This document shows positions 54,610 through 63,703 of a stretch of 64,000 nucleotides of DNA, piece after piece. The stretch spans positions 1-64,000 of the forward strand of contig NZ_JAROAV010000027.1 of the NCBI RefSeq assembly GCF_029439465.1, written 5' to 3'. Both the position numbers and the translations under genes were made by a program. Under the pieces are notes generated by a model that searched no databases, was not told the DNA's origin, and saw nothing but the letters and a program-made list of their open reading frames with translations. Position 1 is the first letter of the stretch. Each line of letters opens with the position of its first letter. The stretch is from Luteipulveratus flavus (lineage in GTDB: Bacteria; Actinomycetota; Actinomycetes; Actinomycetales; Dermatophilaceae).

Positions 54610-55383
54610 TCAGCGGCCGCGCATGGCCTTGCGGTCCATCCGCGCCTTGCGCGGGTCGATGCCCTGCGGCACCGGCGGCTTGGCCGTCCCGAGCGCGCGC
54701 AGCCGCTTGGTCACCGCGCTCACCTCGTCCTTGGTGAGGCGGTCCGGCAGCTTGCGCATCGACTTGGTCAGCTCGTTCACCGCCACGGTGCCGTCGCCCT
54801 GACCGACCCGCATGGTGTGCACCGGGACCTCCGGGCCGGCGACCCGGGCGACGCGCTTGCGCTCGGACTCCAGGAGCTTGGTGGCCGAACCCTTGGGACC
54901 CTCACCGACCAGGACGACGCCCGGCTTGCCGACCGCCCGGAACACCATGGCGGCGCTCGACATGTCCTTGACATTGCGGGCACGGCCGGCCTCGGCGGCC
55001 ACCGGCTCCTGCTCGACCAGCCAGCCCCGACGCAGCGAGTTCAGCGCCGCGCCGGTCGCGCCGGGCGTCCCCGCGATCGACTTGTACGCGGCCCGCTCGG
55101 CCCGGCGGCCCATGATGAACATGGCCGCGACGAGCCCGAACAGCAGACCGATGATGCCGAGGTAGACCGGGTGACCGATCGCGAAGCCGATCAGCAGGAA
55201 GACGCCGAACACGACGAGGAAGGCCAGCGCCATCCACCACGCGATGGCGGGGTCCTGCTGCTTGGTGCTGGCGTACACCTGCTTGAGCTGTGATGCGCGA
55301 CCCGGGTTGCTCGGGTCCTTGGGCTTGCGGGCGAAGCGCGACTTCTTGGGGGTCGCGTCCTTCGCGGAGTCGGAGGAGGCCAT
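54610..55383 (-). CDS. DUF4191 membrane protein linked to lipA
   Basis: Protein of 257 aa. Basic start, then two membrane helices (about 48-68 and 72-92) and a basic cytoplasmic domain ending MDRKAMRGR. Sequence matches DUF4191, an actinobacterial family of unknown function that regularly lies just downstream of lipA. The ATG at 55383 is 5 bp past the lipA stop. The link to lipoate metabolism is positional only. Confidence 0.85.
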   Translation of the reverse strand: MASSDSAKDATPKKSRFARKPKDPSNPGRASQLKQVYASTKQQDPAIAWWMALAFLVVFGVFLLIGFAIGHPVYLGIIGLLFGLVAAMFIMGRRAERAAYKSIAGTPGATGAALNSLRRGWLVEQEPVAAEAGRARNVKDMSSAAMVFRAVGKPGVVLVGEGPKGSATKLLESERKRVARVAGPEVPVHTMRVGQGDGTVAVNELTKSMRKLPDRLTKDEVSAVTKRLRALGTAKPPVPQGIDPRKARMDRKAMRGR

Positions 55384-55388
55384 GAGGT

Positions 55389-56414
55389 TCAGGATACGTC
55401 GCTCAGGCGGCGCTCCACGAGCGACGCCGCCTCCTGCCGGGCGGGGTCGGCGGCGGCCGCGGCGAGGTGGCTCAGCTGCTCCGGCAGCGGACGGCCGTAC
55501 GCCTTCATCGCCTGGGTGTAGAGGCGACCGGCGCGGTAGGAGGAGCGCACCAGCGGGCCTGCCATGACGCCCTTGAACCCGATCTCCTCCGCGCGCTCGG
55601 ACCAGTGCACGAACTCCTCCGGCTTGACCCACCGGTCGATCGGGTGGTGCAGCTTGGACGGGCGCAGGTACTGGGTGATCGTGAGGATGTCGCAGCCCGC
55701 CCCGTGCAGGTCGCGGATCGCCTCGTCGATCTCGTGGTCCTCCTCGCCCATGCCCAGGATCAGGTTGGACTTGGTGACGAGCTCCTGCTCGTGCGCCATC
55801 GTCAGGACCTTGAGCGACTTCTCGTACGTGAACGCCGGCCGGATGCGCCGGAAGATGCGCGGGACGGTCTCCAGGTTGTGCGCGAAGACCTCGGGCCGGG
55901 CGTCGAACACCTGCCCGACCAGCTCGGGCACGGCACCGAAGTCGGGCGGCAGGATCTCGACACCGGTCGAGGGGTTCAGGGCGTGGATCTGCCGGATGGT
56001 CTCCGCGTAGAGGCCGGCGGCACCGTCGGGCAGGTCGTCCCGGGCGACACCGGTGACCGTGGCGTACCGCAGCCCCATCTCGCGCACCGACTCGGCGACG
56101 CGACGCGGCTCGTCCAGGTCCAGCGCGGCGGGACGGCCGGAGGCGATGTCGCAGAAGTCGCAGCGCCGGGTGCACACGTCGCCGCCGATGAGGAAGGTCG
56201 CCTCACGGTCCTCCCAGCACTCGAAGATGTTGGGACAGCCCGCCTCCTGGCAGACCGTGTGCAGGCCGCCGGACTTCACCCGCGACTGCATCGCGGCGTA
56301 CTCCGGACCCATCTTGGCGGTGGTACGGATCCAGCTGGGCTTGCGCTCGATCGGGATCTCGGCGTTACGCGCCTCGACGCGCAGCAGACGACGTCCTTCG
56401 GGTGCGACGGTCAC
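55389..56414 (-). CDS. lipA: Lipoyl synthase
   Basis: Radical-SAM enzyme of 341 aa that inserts two sulfurs into protein-bound octanoyl groups. The auxiliary cluster Cys residues are Cys55, Cys60 and Cys66 ([12 protein letters not shown]), and the radical-SAM cluster is Cys81, Cys85 and Cys88 (CTRRCDFC). The C-terminal RSSYRAG supplies the conserved Ser ligand. Start GTG at 56414 with GGAAG just upstream; the longer frame through the ABC permease is a shadow. It works on substrates made by LipB, encoded 2.1 kb away. Confidence 0.96.
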   Translation of the reverse strand: MTVAPEGRRLLRVEARNAEIPIERKPSWIRTTAKMGPEYAAMQSRVKSGGLHTVCQEAGCPNIFECWEDREATFLIGGDVCTRRCDFCDIASGRPAALDLDEPRRVAESVREMGLRYATVTGVARDDLPDGAAGLYAETIRQIHALNPSTGVEILPPDFGAVPELVGQVFDARPEVFAHNLETVPRIFRRIRPAFTYEKSLKVLTMAHEQELVTKSNLILGMGEEDHEIDEAIRDLHGAGCDILTITQYLRPSKLHHPIDRWVKPEEFVHWSERAEEIGFKGVMAGPLVRSSYRAGRLYTQAMKAYGRPLPEQLSHLAAAAADPARQEAASLVERRLSDVS

Positions 56415-56492
56415 GACTTCCGGCTCCCTTGCCACGAAGATCTGCCCACGGCGAGCGGTCGTGGGCACGGTGCACACCAGAGTACGCCGGGG

Positions 56493-56528
56493 GTCGGCGG
56501 GCCCTGACAGGAGCCAGGGCCCGCCGAC
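56493..56528 (-). terminator. Terminator after the ABC permease gene
   Basis: GTCGGCGGGCCCTG (56493-56506) pairs perfectly with CAGGGCCCGCCGAC (56515-56528), 8-base loop, 5 bases past the permease stop on the minus strand and upstream of lipA. It separates the transporter from lipA. Confidence 0.78.
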
Positions 56529-56533
56529 GTGTG

Positions 56534-57517
56534 TCAGCCCACGTCCCGACGCTGGTAGGACCACGCCGAGATCGCCACCACGGCGAGGCACACCACGACC
56601 AGGTAGGCAGCACCGCTCCCGAGCGAGACGTGGTGCTCGACCGAGGTGCAGCTGAGGATGCCCTGCTGCTGCGGGTCCGGAGTGCACCGATCGGTCAGGT
56701 AGGCGGTGCCGTGGTCGACCACCGCCCGCAGGTTCGTCGAAATCAGCCAGCGACGCGCCGGGCCGAGGAAGCCCGCAACGATCAGCTCGGCAACCACCCC
56801 GTAAGCCACGGCGATCCCCAGGCAGGCCGCGGTGTTCCGTACGACGAAACCGACGGCCGCGCCCAGTGCTCCCGCAAAAGCCCCGACAGCGAGCAGCCTG
56901 ACCCACGTCCAGACGACGGCGGCCTGCTCGGCCGTGGACGCCTCGGCCGTGAGCCCCAGGCCGCGCGCCACCCACCAGACGCCGACGCCGCAGATGAGCG
57001 CCATTACGGCGGCCACGGCGACACCGCCGACGACCGGGGCCTGCACCTTGCTCAGGAACACCCGCAGCCGCCGGGGCTCGAAGGTCAACCAGGTCGACAT
57101 CGTTCCCGAGGAGAACTCGGCCGCGACGAACGTCGCGCCGAGCAGGAAGGCGAGGAACATCACCGCGCCCGTCGTCCCGGAGACGGACTCGCGCACCACC
57201 TGGCGCAGCGAGGAACCACCCAGGAAGTTCTCGAGGGTGGGCTCGGGCATCGCGCAGGCGCTCGGGTCGGCCTTGGCCTCCGGCGGTGCGTTCTTGAGGC
57301 AGTCCTTCGTCCACTCGTCGTGGTGGGCGACCCAGTCGGCGTGCGACTGGTCGAAGCCCTGGGCGGCCTGGGCTCTGTTCGCCGGAGTGAGATACCGAGT
57401 GGACTGGTGGCTGCCGTAGACGACCAGGCACGCGAGGACGGCGCACAGCCCCAGCACGACCCAGGTGGCGCGGCGGGCGACCATACGCCGCAGCTCGACG
57501 CGGACGAGCCGGTTCAT
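56534..57517 (-). CDS. ABC transporter permease (ABC-2 type)
   Basis: Protein of 327 aa. First helix at about 17-36, then an extracytoplasmic loop of about 80 residues with two Cys (likely a disulfide), then five further helices (about 113-135, 160-185, 205-228, 232-255, 300-320). [16 protein letters not shown] is typical of ABC-2 permeases. Overlaps the ATPase gene by 4 bp; together they form an exporter of unknown substrate. Confidence 0.85.
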   Translation of the reverse strand: MNRLVRVELRRMVARRATWVVLGLCAVLACLVVYGSHQSTRYLTPANRAQAAQGFDQSHADWVAHHDEWTKDCLKNAPPEAKADPSACAMPEPTLENFLGGSSLRQVVRESVSGTTGAVMFLAFLLGATFVAAEFSSGTMSTWLTFEPRRLRVFLSKVQAPVVGGVAVAAVMALICGVGVWWVARGLGLTAEASTAEQAAVVWTWVRLLAVGAFAGALGAAVGFVVRNTAACLGIAVAYGVVAELIVAGFLGPARRWLISTNLRAVVDHGTAYLTDRCTPDPQQQGILSCTSVEHHVSLGSGAAYLVVVCLAVVAISAWSYQRRDVG

Positions 57518-58452
57518 CGCACAGCGCCCGTCGCCTCGAGGCCCTTCTCGGCGGTGAGCTCGAGGAAGACCGACTCCAGGTCCTGACCGGTGCGCGTCAG
57601 CTCGCTGACCCAGATGTCGTGACCCCCCAGTAGTCGCGTCACCTCCGATGCGTCCTGCACGCCGTCGACCAGCAGATGCGCGCCGTCGGCGCGCGCCGAG
57701 AGGCCCTGCGCCTCCAGGACCGCGGCGGCCAGAGCGGGGTCGGGAACGGTCGCGCGTACGCCCGCGGCCTGCGCGCCGATCAGGTCCGCCACTCGTCCCT
57801 CGGCGAGCAGGCGACCCTGCCCGACGATCGACACGGTGTCGGCGACCTGCTCCACCTCGGCGAGGATGTGGCTGCTCACCAGGACGGTCCGTCCCTCGCG
57901 ACCGAGATCCCGCATGGTCTGCCGGATCTCGCGGATGCCGGCGGGGTCCAGGCCGTTGGTGGGCTCGTCGAAGATCAGCAGGTCCGGCGACTTCAGCAGG
58001 GTCGCGGCGACAGCGAGCCGCTGCTTCATACCGAGCGAGTACGACGCGAACCGGTCGTCACCGCGATCGTGCAGCGCGGTCAGCTCGAGCACCTCACCGA
58101 CACGCGTGCGCGGTGCACCGATCGCCTCCGCGAGCAGCGAGAGGTTCTTGCGGCCGGAGAACGCGGGGAAGAATTTGGGTGATTCGACGATCGCGCCGAT
58201 CCGGCGCATCACGTGGGGGAGTCGTTCAGGCACCGGCTCGCCGTAGAGGTGCATCGTCCCCGAGTCCGGGCGTACGAGGCCGAGCAGCATCCGGATCGAG
58301 GTCGTCTTACCCGAGCCGTTCGGACCGAGGAAGCCGTGCACGCCGCCGGCCGGGACCGACAGGTCGAGGCCGGCCACGGCGACGCGGGTGCCACGTGGTG
58401 TGCGGTAGGTCTTACGAAGCGCGCGAGTGCGCACGGCCAGGCCGTCGTCCAT
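57514..58452 (-). CDS. ABC transporter ATP-binding protein
   Basis: Protein of 312 aa. Walker [11 protein letters not shown] (about 43-52), Q-loop region, signature [11 protein letters not shown], Walker [13 protein letters not shown] and switch VSSHIL. The C-terminal 90 residues (from about 225) resemble the accessory domain of drug and lantibiotic exporters (CcmA/BcrA type). Pairs with the permease gene encoded just downstream. Substrate cannot be inferred. Confidence 0.92.
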   Translation of the reverse strand: MDDGLAVRTRALRKTYRTPRGTRVAVAGLDLSVPAGGVHGFLGPNGSGKTTSIRMLLGLVRPDSGTMHLYGEPVPERLPHVMRRIGAIVESPKFFPAFSGRKNLSLLAEAIGAPRTRVGEVLELTALHDRGDDRFASYSLGMKQRLAVAATLLKSPDLLIFDEPTNGLDPAGIREIRQTMRDLGREGRTVLVSSHILAEVEQVADTVSIVGQGRLLAEGRVADLIGAQAAGVRATVPDPALAAAVLEAQGLSARADGAHLLVDGVQDASEVTRLLGGHDIWVSELTRTGQDLESVFLELTAEKGLEATGAVR

Positions 58453-58545
58453 CGATTCCCCCTGAGATGCGACCCCCTGTCGGTCGCGGTGCGCAGATCG
58501 TAGGGCGCCCTGGCCCGTGCGCGGTGGGGAAACGGGTCGAGAACC

Positions 58546-59175
58546 TCAGCCGAGGATGTCGGGGAGGCGCTTCTCGACGTACGGGACGACCTCGGCGACA
58601 GGGACGTCACGGCCGAGCTCGGCGGACAGCGAGGTGACGCCCGCGTCGGGGATGCCGCACGGGACGATCGTCGTCGCCCACGACAGGTCGCAGTCGCAGT
58701 TGAGGGCGAACCCGTGCATCGTCACGTCCTGGCTGACCCGGATGCCGATCGCGCCGATCTTGCGCTCCGGTCGCTGTGCGTCGGCCGCCAGCCAGACGCC
58801 GCTGCGGCCCTCCACCCGGACCGTCTCGACGCCGAGGTCGGCGCACACGTCGATCATCATCTGCTCGAGACGGCGCACGTGGCCGACCACGTCGACCGGG
58901 TTGGGCAGCCGCACGATCGGGTAGCCGGTCAACTGCCCCGGGCCGTGCCAGGTGATCTTGCCACCGCGGTCGACGTCGATGACCGGGGTCCCGTCGAACG
59001 GGCGCTCGTGCGGCTCGGTGCGCTTGCCCGCGGTGTAGACCGCGCGGTGCTCCAGCAGCAGCGTGGTGTCCTCCTGCTCGCCGGCCACGACGCGCGCGTG
59101 GACCTCACGCTGGGTCGCCCAGGCCTCCTCGTAGTCGACGAAGTCTGGGTCCAGGCCGAGGTGCTCGATCCGCAT
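58546..59175 (-). CDS. lipB: Lipoyl(octanoyl) transferase
   Basis: Protein of 209 aa that moves octanoate from acyl carrier protein onto lipoyl domains, the substrate for LipA. Catalytic Cys173 in IVPCGI and Lys139 in [38 protein letters not shown] and [12 protein letters not shown] are family signatures. The ATG at 59175 is taken; a GTG three codons upstream (59184) is equally possible. Divergent from the ADP-ribosylglycohydrolase gene. Confidence 0.95.
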   Translation of the reverse strand: MRIEHLGLDPDFVDYEEAWATQREVHARVVAGEQEDTTLLLEHRAVYTAGKRTEPHERPFDGTPVIDVDRGGKITWHGPGQLTGYPIVRLPNPVDVVGHVRRLEQMMIDVCADLGVETVRVEGRSGVWLAADAQRPERKIGAIGIRVSQDVTMHGFALNCDCDLSWATTIVPCGIPDAGVTSLSAELGRDVPVAEVVPYVEKRLPDILG

Positions 59176-59287
59176 GGACGTCACGGTACGCCCGTCGTCA
59201 CCAGGCGGACGGACCTGGTCCGACCTACTCGGCAGTCACCACGAGCGCCCTACGCTGAGGACGTTGCGGCCCGGAGAGGAGCCCCAG

Positions 59288-60304
59288 ATGGACGTGTCGG
59301 CGACGATGCTGGACCGGGCCCACGGCGCGCTCGCCGGACTCGCGGTGGGGGATGCGCTCGGGATGCCCACCCAGGCGTTCACCCGGGCGGAGATCGTCAA
59401 GCGGTTCGGCGTCCTGCAGGACCTGCGCTCGGGGCCGCCGGACCAGCCGATCGCCCCGTCCGCGCCGGCGGGGCAGGTCACCGACGACACCGAGCAGGCG
59501 CTGCTGCTCGCCGACCAGCTGGTCACCAGCGGCGGCCATGTCGACCCGGTGCGCTGGGCGCAGGCGCTGGACCGCTGGGAGCAGCGGATGAAGGGCTCGG
59601 GCTCCCTGGACCTGCTCGGCCCCTCGACCCGGCGCGCGATCGAGCGGATCCGTGCGGGTGAGGACCCCAGGCTCGCCGGACTCGACGGCACCACGAACGG
59701 CGGCGCGATGCGCATCGCTCCGGTCGCGCTGGCGGTGCCGTGGTCGGACGGCCCGGAGGCGTTGGTCGACCGGGTCGTGGAGGCGTGCCTGCCCACCCAC
59801 CACACGGGCACCGCGATCGCCGGGGCCGCGGCGGTCGCCGCCGCGGTGTCGTGCGCCCTCGACGGATGCTCGTACGACGACGTCGTGGCCGCGGCGATCA
59901 CCTGCGCGCGGCTCGGTGAGACGCGCGGGCGACAGCACCCGGGTCCGTCCGTCGCAGCACGCCTGCAGTGGGTGCTGGTCGACGCGCCACGGTACGAGCC
60001 GGACCGGCTGGAGGAGTGGATCACCGCCGTGGTCGGCACGACCGTCGCGACGGCCGAGTCGGTGCCGGCCGCGTTCGCGCTCCTGGACGTCGCGATCGCC
60101 TCTCCCCGGGACGGGCTGTGCCGGGCCGCGCGCCTCGGCGGCGACACCGACACGATCGCGGCCATGCTCGGAGCCATGACCGGCGCGACGGTCGGCCGCA
60201 GCGGGCTTCCCGACGACTGGTGCACCACGGTCGAGAGCGTCAACGGGCTGAGCCTCGACGCGGTCGCGGCCGGTCTCCTGCAGCTGAGGGAGGGGAACTC
60301 GTGA
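59288..60304 (+). CDS. ADP-ribosylglycohydrolase family protein
   Basis: Protein of 338 aa. Metal- and ADP-ribose-binding motifs: AVGDALGMPTQ (about 19-29), TDDTEQ (about 65-70) and LGGDTDTIAAM (about 282-292), with ARLGETRGRQHPGPSVAARL in between. Family members remove ADP-ribose from proteins or small molecules. GAGAGGAG precedes the ATG. Its stop overlaps the start of a PfkB kinase gene, suggesting a shared substrate; the longer open frame on the opposite strand is a shadow. Confidence 0.88.
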   Translation: MDVSATMLDRAHGALAGLAVGDALGMPTQAFTRAEIVKRFGVLQDLRSGPPDQPIAPSAPAGQVTDDTEQALLLADQLVTSGGHVDPVRWAQALDRWEQRMKGSGSLDLLGPSTRRAIERIRAGEDPRLAGLDGTTNGGAMRIAPVALAVPWSDGPEALVDRVVEACLPTHHTGTAIAGAAAVAAAVSCALDGCSYDDVVAAAITCARLGETRGRQHPGPSVAARLQWVLVDAPRYEPDRLEEWITAVVGTTVATAESVPAAFALLDVAIASPRDGLCRAARLGGDTDTIAAMLGAMTGATVGRSGLPDDWCTTVESVNGLSLDAVAAGLLQLREGNS

Positions 60305-61227
60305 GCAGAGTGGTCCACACCGGCCAGGCGCTGGTCGACGTGGTCGTCGACGTGCCGGGGCTGCCCCGCCGTGGCGGCAACGCGATGGCGACGTCGTACG
60401 AGCGGTACGCCGGTGGCTCGGTCAACGTCCTGGTCGCCGCGGCCCGTACGGGGGCGGAGGCCGTGCACGCGGGCTCGGTCGGGCGCGGGCCGAACGGCGA
60501 CCTCGTCCGCCAGACGCTCGACGCCGAGAAGGTCCGGCTCGCCACGGATCCCGTGGAGGGCGAGGACACCGGGATCTGCTTCGTGATGATCGAGCCGAGC
60601 GCCGAACGGACCTTCGTCACGACCCAGGGTGCCGAGCGGCGGATCACCCCCGCTTCCCTCGACCGGTGTGCGCCGCAGGACGGCGACCTGGTGTGCGTCA
60701 CGGGGTACACCCTGCTGGGCGAGACCTGCGCTCCGCTGCTGGACTGGCTGGAGTCGCTGACCGCGGACGTGGTCGTCGTCCTCGACCCGAGCGCACCCTT
60801 CGCCCAGCTCCCCGATGACGTCCGCGATCGCATGCTCGCCGTCACCGACGTGTGGACCAGCAACGCGCAGGAGGCGCAGGAGCTCACGGGCGCCGACAGC
60901 ATCGAAGCCTCGGTCGAGTCCGTGGCCGACCGGCTCGGCAAGAGCGCGGTGGTCATCGTCCGGGACGGACCGAAGGGGTGCCACCTGCGCGAGGCCGGGC
61001 GGATCACGTACCTCTCGGGCTACCCGCAGCACCCGGTCGACACCAACGGCGCCGGCGACGCCCACACCGGCGTCCTGACCGCGGAACGTGCGCTGGGCGC
61101 CGACTGGACCACGGCCGCCACGAGGGCGAACGCCGCCGGAGCGATCAAGGTGACCCGCAAGGGTCCGGCGACGGCGCCGACCCGGGCCGAGGTCGATGCG
61201 TTCCTCGCCCGGCAGCCCGCACGTTGA
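60301..61227 (+). CDS. PfkB-family carbohydrate kinase
   Basis: Protein of 308 aa with the ribokinase fold. GGxxxN-type substrate site in RRGGNAMATSYERYAGGSVNVLVAAARTGA, DPSAPF, SNAQEAQELTG, and the catalytic DTNGAGDAHTGVL (Asp in GAGD) near residue 245. Substrate probably a sugar or nucleoside; ribose-like is a reasonable guess given the coupled ADP-ribosylglycohydrolase, but unproven. GTG start overlaps the upstream stop by 4 bp. Confidence 0.88.
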   Translation: MSRVVHTGQALVDVVVDVPGLPRRGGNAMATSYERYAGGSVNVLVAAARTGAEAVHAGSVGRGPNGDLVRQTLDAEKVRLATDPVEGEDTGICFVMIEPSAERTFVTTQGAERRITPASLDRCAPQDGDLVCVTGYTLLGETCAPLLDWLESLTADVVVVLDPSAPFAQLPDDVRDRMLAVTDVWTSNAQEAQELTGADSIEASVESVADRLGKSAVVIVRDGPKGCHLREAGRITYLSGYPQHPVDTNGAGDAHTGVLTAERALGADWTTAATRANAAGAIKVTRKGPATAPTRAEVDAFLARQPAR

Positions 61228-61275
61228 CACGATCAACGTTGACCCTCGCGGGGGCGCGGGCGGAACGTGCGTCCC

Positions 61276-62466
61276 ATGACGACATCCACCCAGCCCGAAC
61301 CGCTCGTCGCGCCACCGGGACTCGCCGGTGTGATCGTCGCCGACACCGAGATCGGCGACGTCCGCGGCACCGAGAGCTTCTTCCACTACCGGCAGTACGA
61401 CGCCACGCAGCTGGCTCGTGACGTGTCGTTCGAGGAGGTGTGGCACCTCCTGGTCCGCGGCCACCTCCCCGACGCCGCCGAGCTCGACGACTGGCGGTCG
61501 ACCATCGCCCGCAACGCGGTGCTGCCGAGCGACCTGGCCGCCAACCTCGTCGAGGTCATGCGGCGGAGCGCGAGCGACGACCCGCTCGTCTCCCTGCGCA
61601 CCGCCGTGTCGGCGCTCGGCGCGCTGCGCGGGGACCGACCCCTGTGGGACCTGGAGGACCAGGAGAAGGAGCTCGCGGCGATCCGTACGGCGGCGGTCGT
61701 GCCGTGGCTCGTCACCGCCGCGCGCCAGGTCCGGCTGGGCGAGCAGGTCCGCGACCCGCGCCCCGAGCTCGGCGTCGTCGGCAGCTACCTGTGGATGCTG
61801 ACCGGCGAGGAGCCCCGGCCCGAGCACCTGCGGGCGCTGGGCCGCTACCTGTGCCTGACCATCGACCACGGGTTCAACGCCTCGACGTTCACCGCGCGGG
61901 TCGTGGCCTCCACCGGCGCCGACCTGTCGGCCTGCGTGGTCGCCGGCATCGGCGCTCTGTCCGGGCCGCTCCACGGCGGAGCACCCTCGCGGGCGCTGGA
62001 CGCCCTGGACGAGATCGGCACGGTGGAGAACGCCCAGCCGTGGGCTCGCGCCCAGCTGGCCGCCGGTCAGCGGGTGATGGGCTTCGGGCACGCGGTCTAC
62101 CGCGGGCTCGACCCGCGCTCGGAGCTGCTGCGCGAGACCGCCACCGAGCTCGGGGGAGCCACCGCCGAGCTGGCCGTCGAGGTCGAGCGTGAGGTCGTCC
62201 GGGTCCTGGACGAGGCCAAGCCGGACCGGCCGCTGCGAGCGAACGTCGAGTACTACGCCGGCGTCGTCATGCAGTCCTGCGGTGTCCCGCGCGACATGTT
62301 CACGCCGACCTTCGCCGTCAGCCGTACGGTCGGCTGGACCGCCCACATCCTGGAGCAGAGCCGCGGCCGCAAGATCATCCGGCCGAGCTCGCGGTACGTC
62401 GGGCCGCCGCCGTCCCAGCCGGTCCCGACCGTCGAGGAGCGTCAGTCCGGCGCCTCACCGGTGTAG
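61276..62466 (+). CDS. Citrate synthase family protein
   Basis: Protein of 396 aa. GTESFFHYRQYDATQLA at the start, active-site GPLHGGAPSRAL, MGFGHAVYRGLDPRSE and, later, NVEYYAGVVM. In standard citrate synthases the last motif carries the catalytic Asp (NVDFYS); here it is Glu, a possible specificity change. Start ATG 61276 is used; a GTG at 61267 is also possible as neither has a strong ribosome binding site. Its last 25 bases overlap the convergent helix-turn-helix citrate synthase gene. Confidence 0.85.
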   Translation: MTTSTQPEPLVAPPGLAGVIVADTEIGDVRGTESFFHYRQYDATQLARDVSFEEVWHLLVRGHLPDAAELDDWRSTIARNAVLPSDLAANLVEVMRRSASDDPLVSLRTAVSALGALRGDRPLWDLEDQEKELAAIRTAAVVPWLVTAARQVRLGEQVRDPRPELGVVGSYLWMLTGEEPRPEHLRALGRYLCLTIDHGFNASTFTARVVASTGADLSACVVAGIGALSGPLHGGAPSRALDALDEIGTVENAQPWARAQLAAGQRVMGFGHAVYRGLDPRSELLRETATELGGATAELAVEVEREVVRVLDEAKPDRPLRANVEYYAGVVMQSCGVPRDMFTPTFAVSRTVGWTAHILEQSRGRKIIRPSSRYVGPPPSQPVPTVEERQSGASPV

Positions 62467-63644
62467 ATCGCGCGCGGCCGGAACCGCAGGCGGTGCTCCC
62501 GCTCCTCCAGCGCGTGCGCGGTCATCCCGGCGAGCCGGGCGAGGACGAAGAGCGCCTCGGCCGAGCCGGACCGCAGGTCGAGTGCGTGGGCGAGGGTCGC
62601 CATGGCGAGGTCGACGTTCGGGGCGAGCCCGTGGACCCGGCGGACCTGCAGGCACAGGTCGTCGACGGCCTCGACCAGCCGCGGGTGCTGCTCCCGGAGC
62701 AGGTCGAGGAGGCACTCCGCCCGCGGGTCCGCGTCGGTGTAGACGGAGTGGCCGAAGCCCGGAGGTGGGTCGTCCTGCCACCGGCTCACCACCGGTCCGG
62801 CGCCCTGCTCGAGGACGTCCGCGAGCAGGGCCGCGGACGCCTCGCCGGCCCGGCCGTGCAGCGGGCCCCCCATGGCCGCCGCGCCGGTGAGCAGGGTGAC
62901 GACCGGGTCGGCGTGCGTGCTCGCGGTGGCGCGGGCGGCGATCGTGGAGGTCGCCAGCTCGTGGTCGGCGAGCAGCACGAGGGCCGCGTCGACCATCCGC
63001 TCGACCTCGGTGGTGACCTCGCCGCTGCGGGTCAGCGCGCCGGCTGCTGCTGCGGCCACGGAGCCCGGCCACTCCCGTGGAGCCGCGCCCAGCGATCCGG
63101 CAGCGGTGACGATCGCGGTACGAGCCAGGTCGCGTACGGCGTCCGGGTCTGGCTCCGCGCGCGCGGCTCCGGCCACCTCGGGCTCGGCGGCGAGGAGCGC
63201 GAGCGCGACGCGGAGGCGGCTTGCCGGCGCCGAGTCCGGTGGACACACCCGGTCCTGCCGGTCCCAGACGGACCTGCCCGTGTCGGTGGGTGACCACGGG
63301 CCGAGATGCTCGGTGCCCCAGAGCATCTCGGTGACCTGCTCGTACGTGGACGTGACGGCCAGGTCGCACGCGTCGCGGCCGCGGTACAGCAGACGTCCCG
63401 CCGGGTCGAGGTAGGTCACCGCCGTGTCGATCTGCAGCTCGAAGGTGCCGACGCGGTGCCTGCGGTGCCGGTCGGACAGAGCCGTCACCTCGCGCCGGTC
63501 GAACAGCGAGACCCGATGGCCCCTCGCGTCGGTGCCGTGGACGCGGGTGAGGACGCCGCGGCTGACGTACGCGTACAGCGTCTGGCGCCGGACACCGAGC
63601 AGATCGGCCGCCGCGGCCGCGGTCATCAGGTCGGCGGCCTCCAT
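62442..63644 (-). CDS. Citrate synthase-like protein with N-terminal helix-turn-helix domain
   Basis: Protein of 400 aa. Residues about 8-55 are a MerR/excisionase-type DNA-binding motif (TAAAAADLLGVRRQTLYAYV then SRGVLTR). The rest is a citrate synthase fold: LQIDTAVTYLDPAGRLLYRG, GGPLHGRAGEAS, PPPGFGHSVYTDADPRAECL and NVDLAMATL, so both catalytic His and the Asp are present. Such fused proteins may be enzymes, regulators or both; the pairing with a second citrate synthase gene recalls similar pairs in other actinobacteria. ATG at 63644; a TTG upstream is not needed. Confidence 0.83.
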   Translation of the reverse strand: MEAADLMTAAAAADLLGVRRQTLYAYVSRGVLTRVHGTDARGHRVSLFDRREVTALSDRHRRHRVGTFELQIDTAVTYLDPAGRLLYRGRDACDLAVTSTYEQVTEMLWGTEHLGPWSPTDTGRSVWDRQDRVCPPDSAPASRLRVALALLAAEPEVAGAARAEPDPDAVRDLARTAIVTAAGSLGAAPREWPGSVAAAAAGALTRSGEVTTEVERMVDAALVLLADHELATSTIAARATASTHADPVVTLLTGAAAMGGPLHGRAGEASAALLADVLEQGAGPVVSRWQDDPPPGFGHSVYTDADPRAECLLDLLREQHPRLVEAVDDLCLQVRRVHGLAPNVDLAMATLAHALDLRSGSAEALFVLARLAGMTAHALEEREHRLRFRPRAIYTGEAPD

Positions 63645-63703
63645 GGTCGGCAACCTATCCCGGTGCCTGTGGACAACGTTTCGCAGCGTCGTTGGATGGC
63701 ACT

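Noticed and set aside
59236-62346. 1036-codon open frame on the minus strand across three plus-strand genes
   Set aside because: It spans the ADP-ribosylglycohydrolase, PfkB and citrate synthase genes, all with clear motifs on the plus strand.
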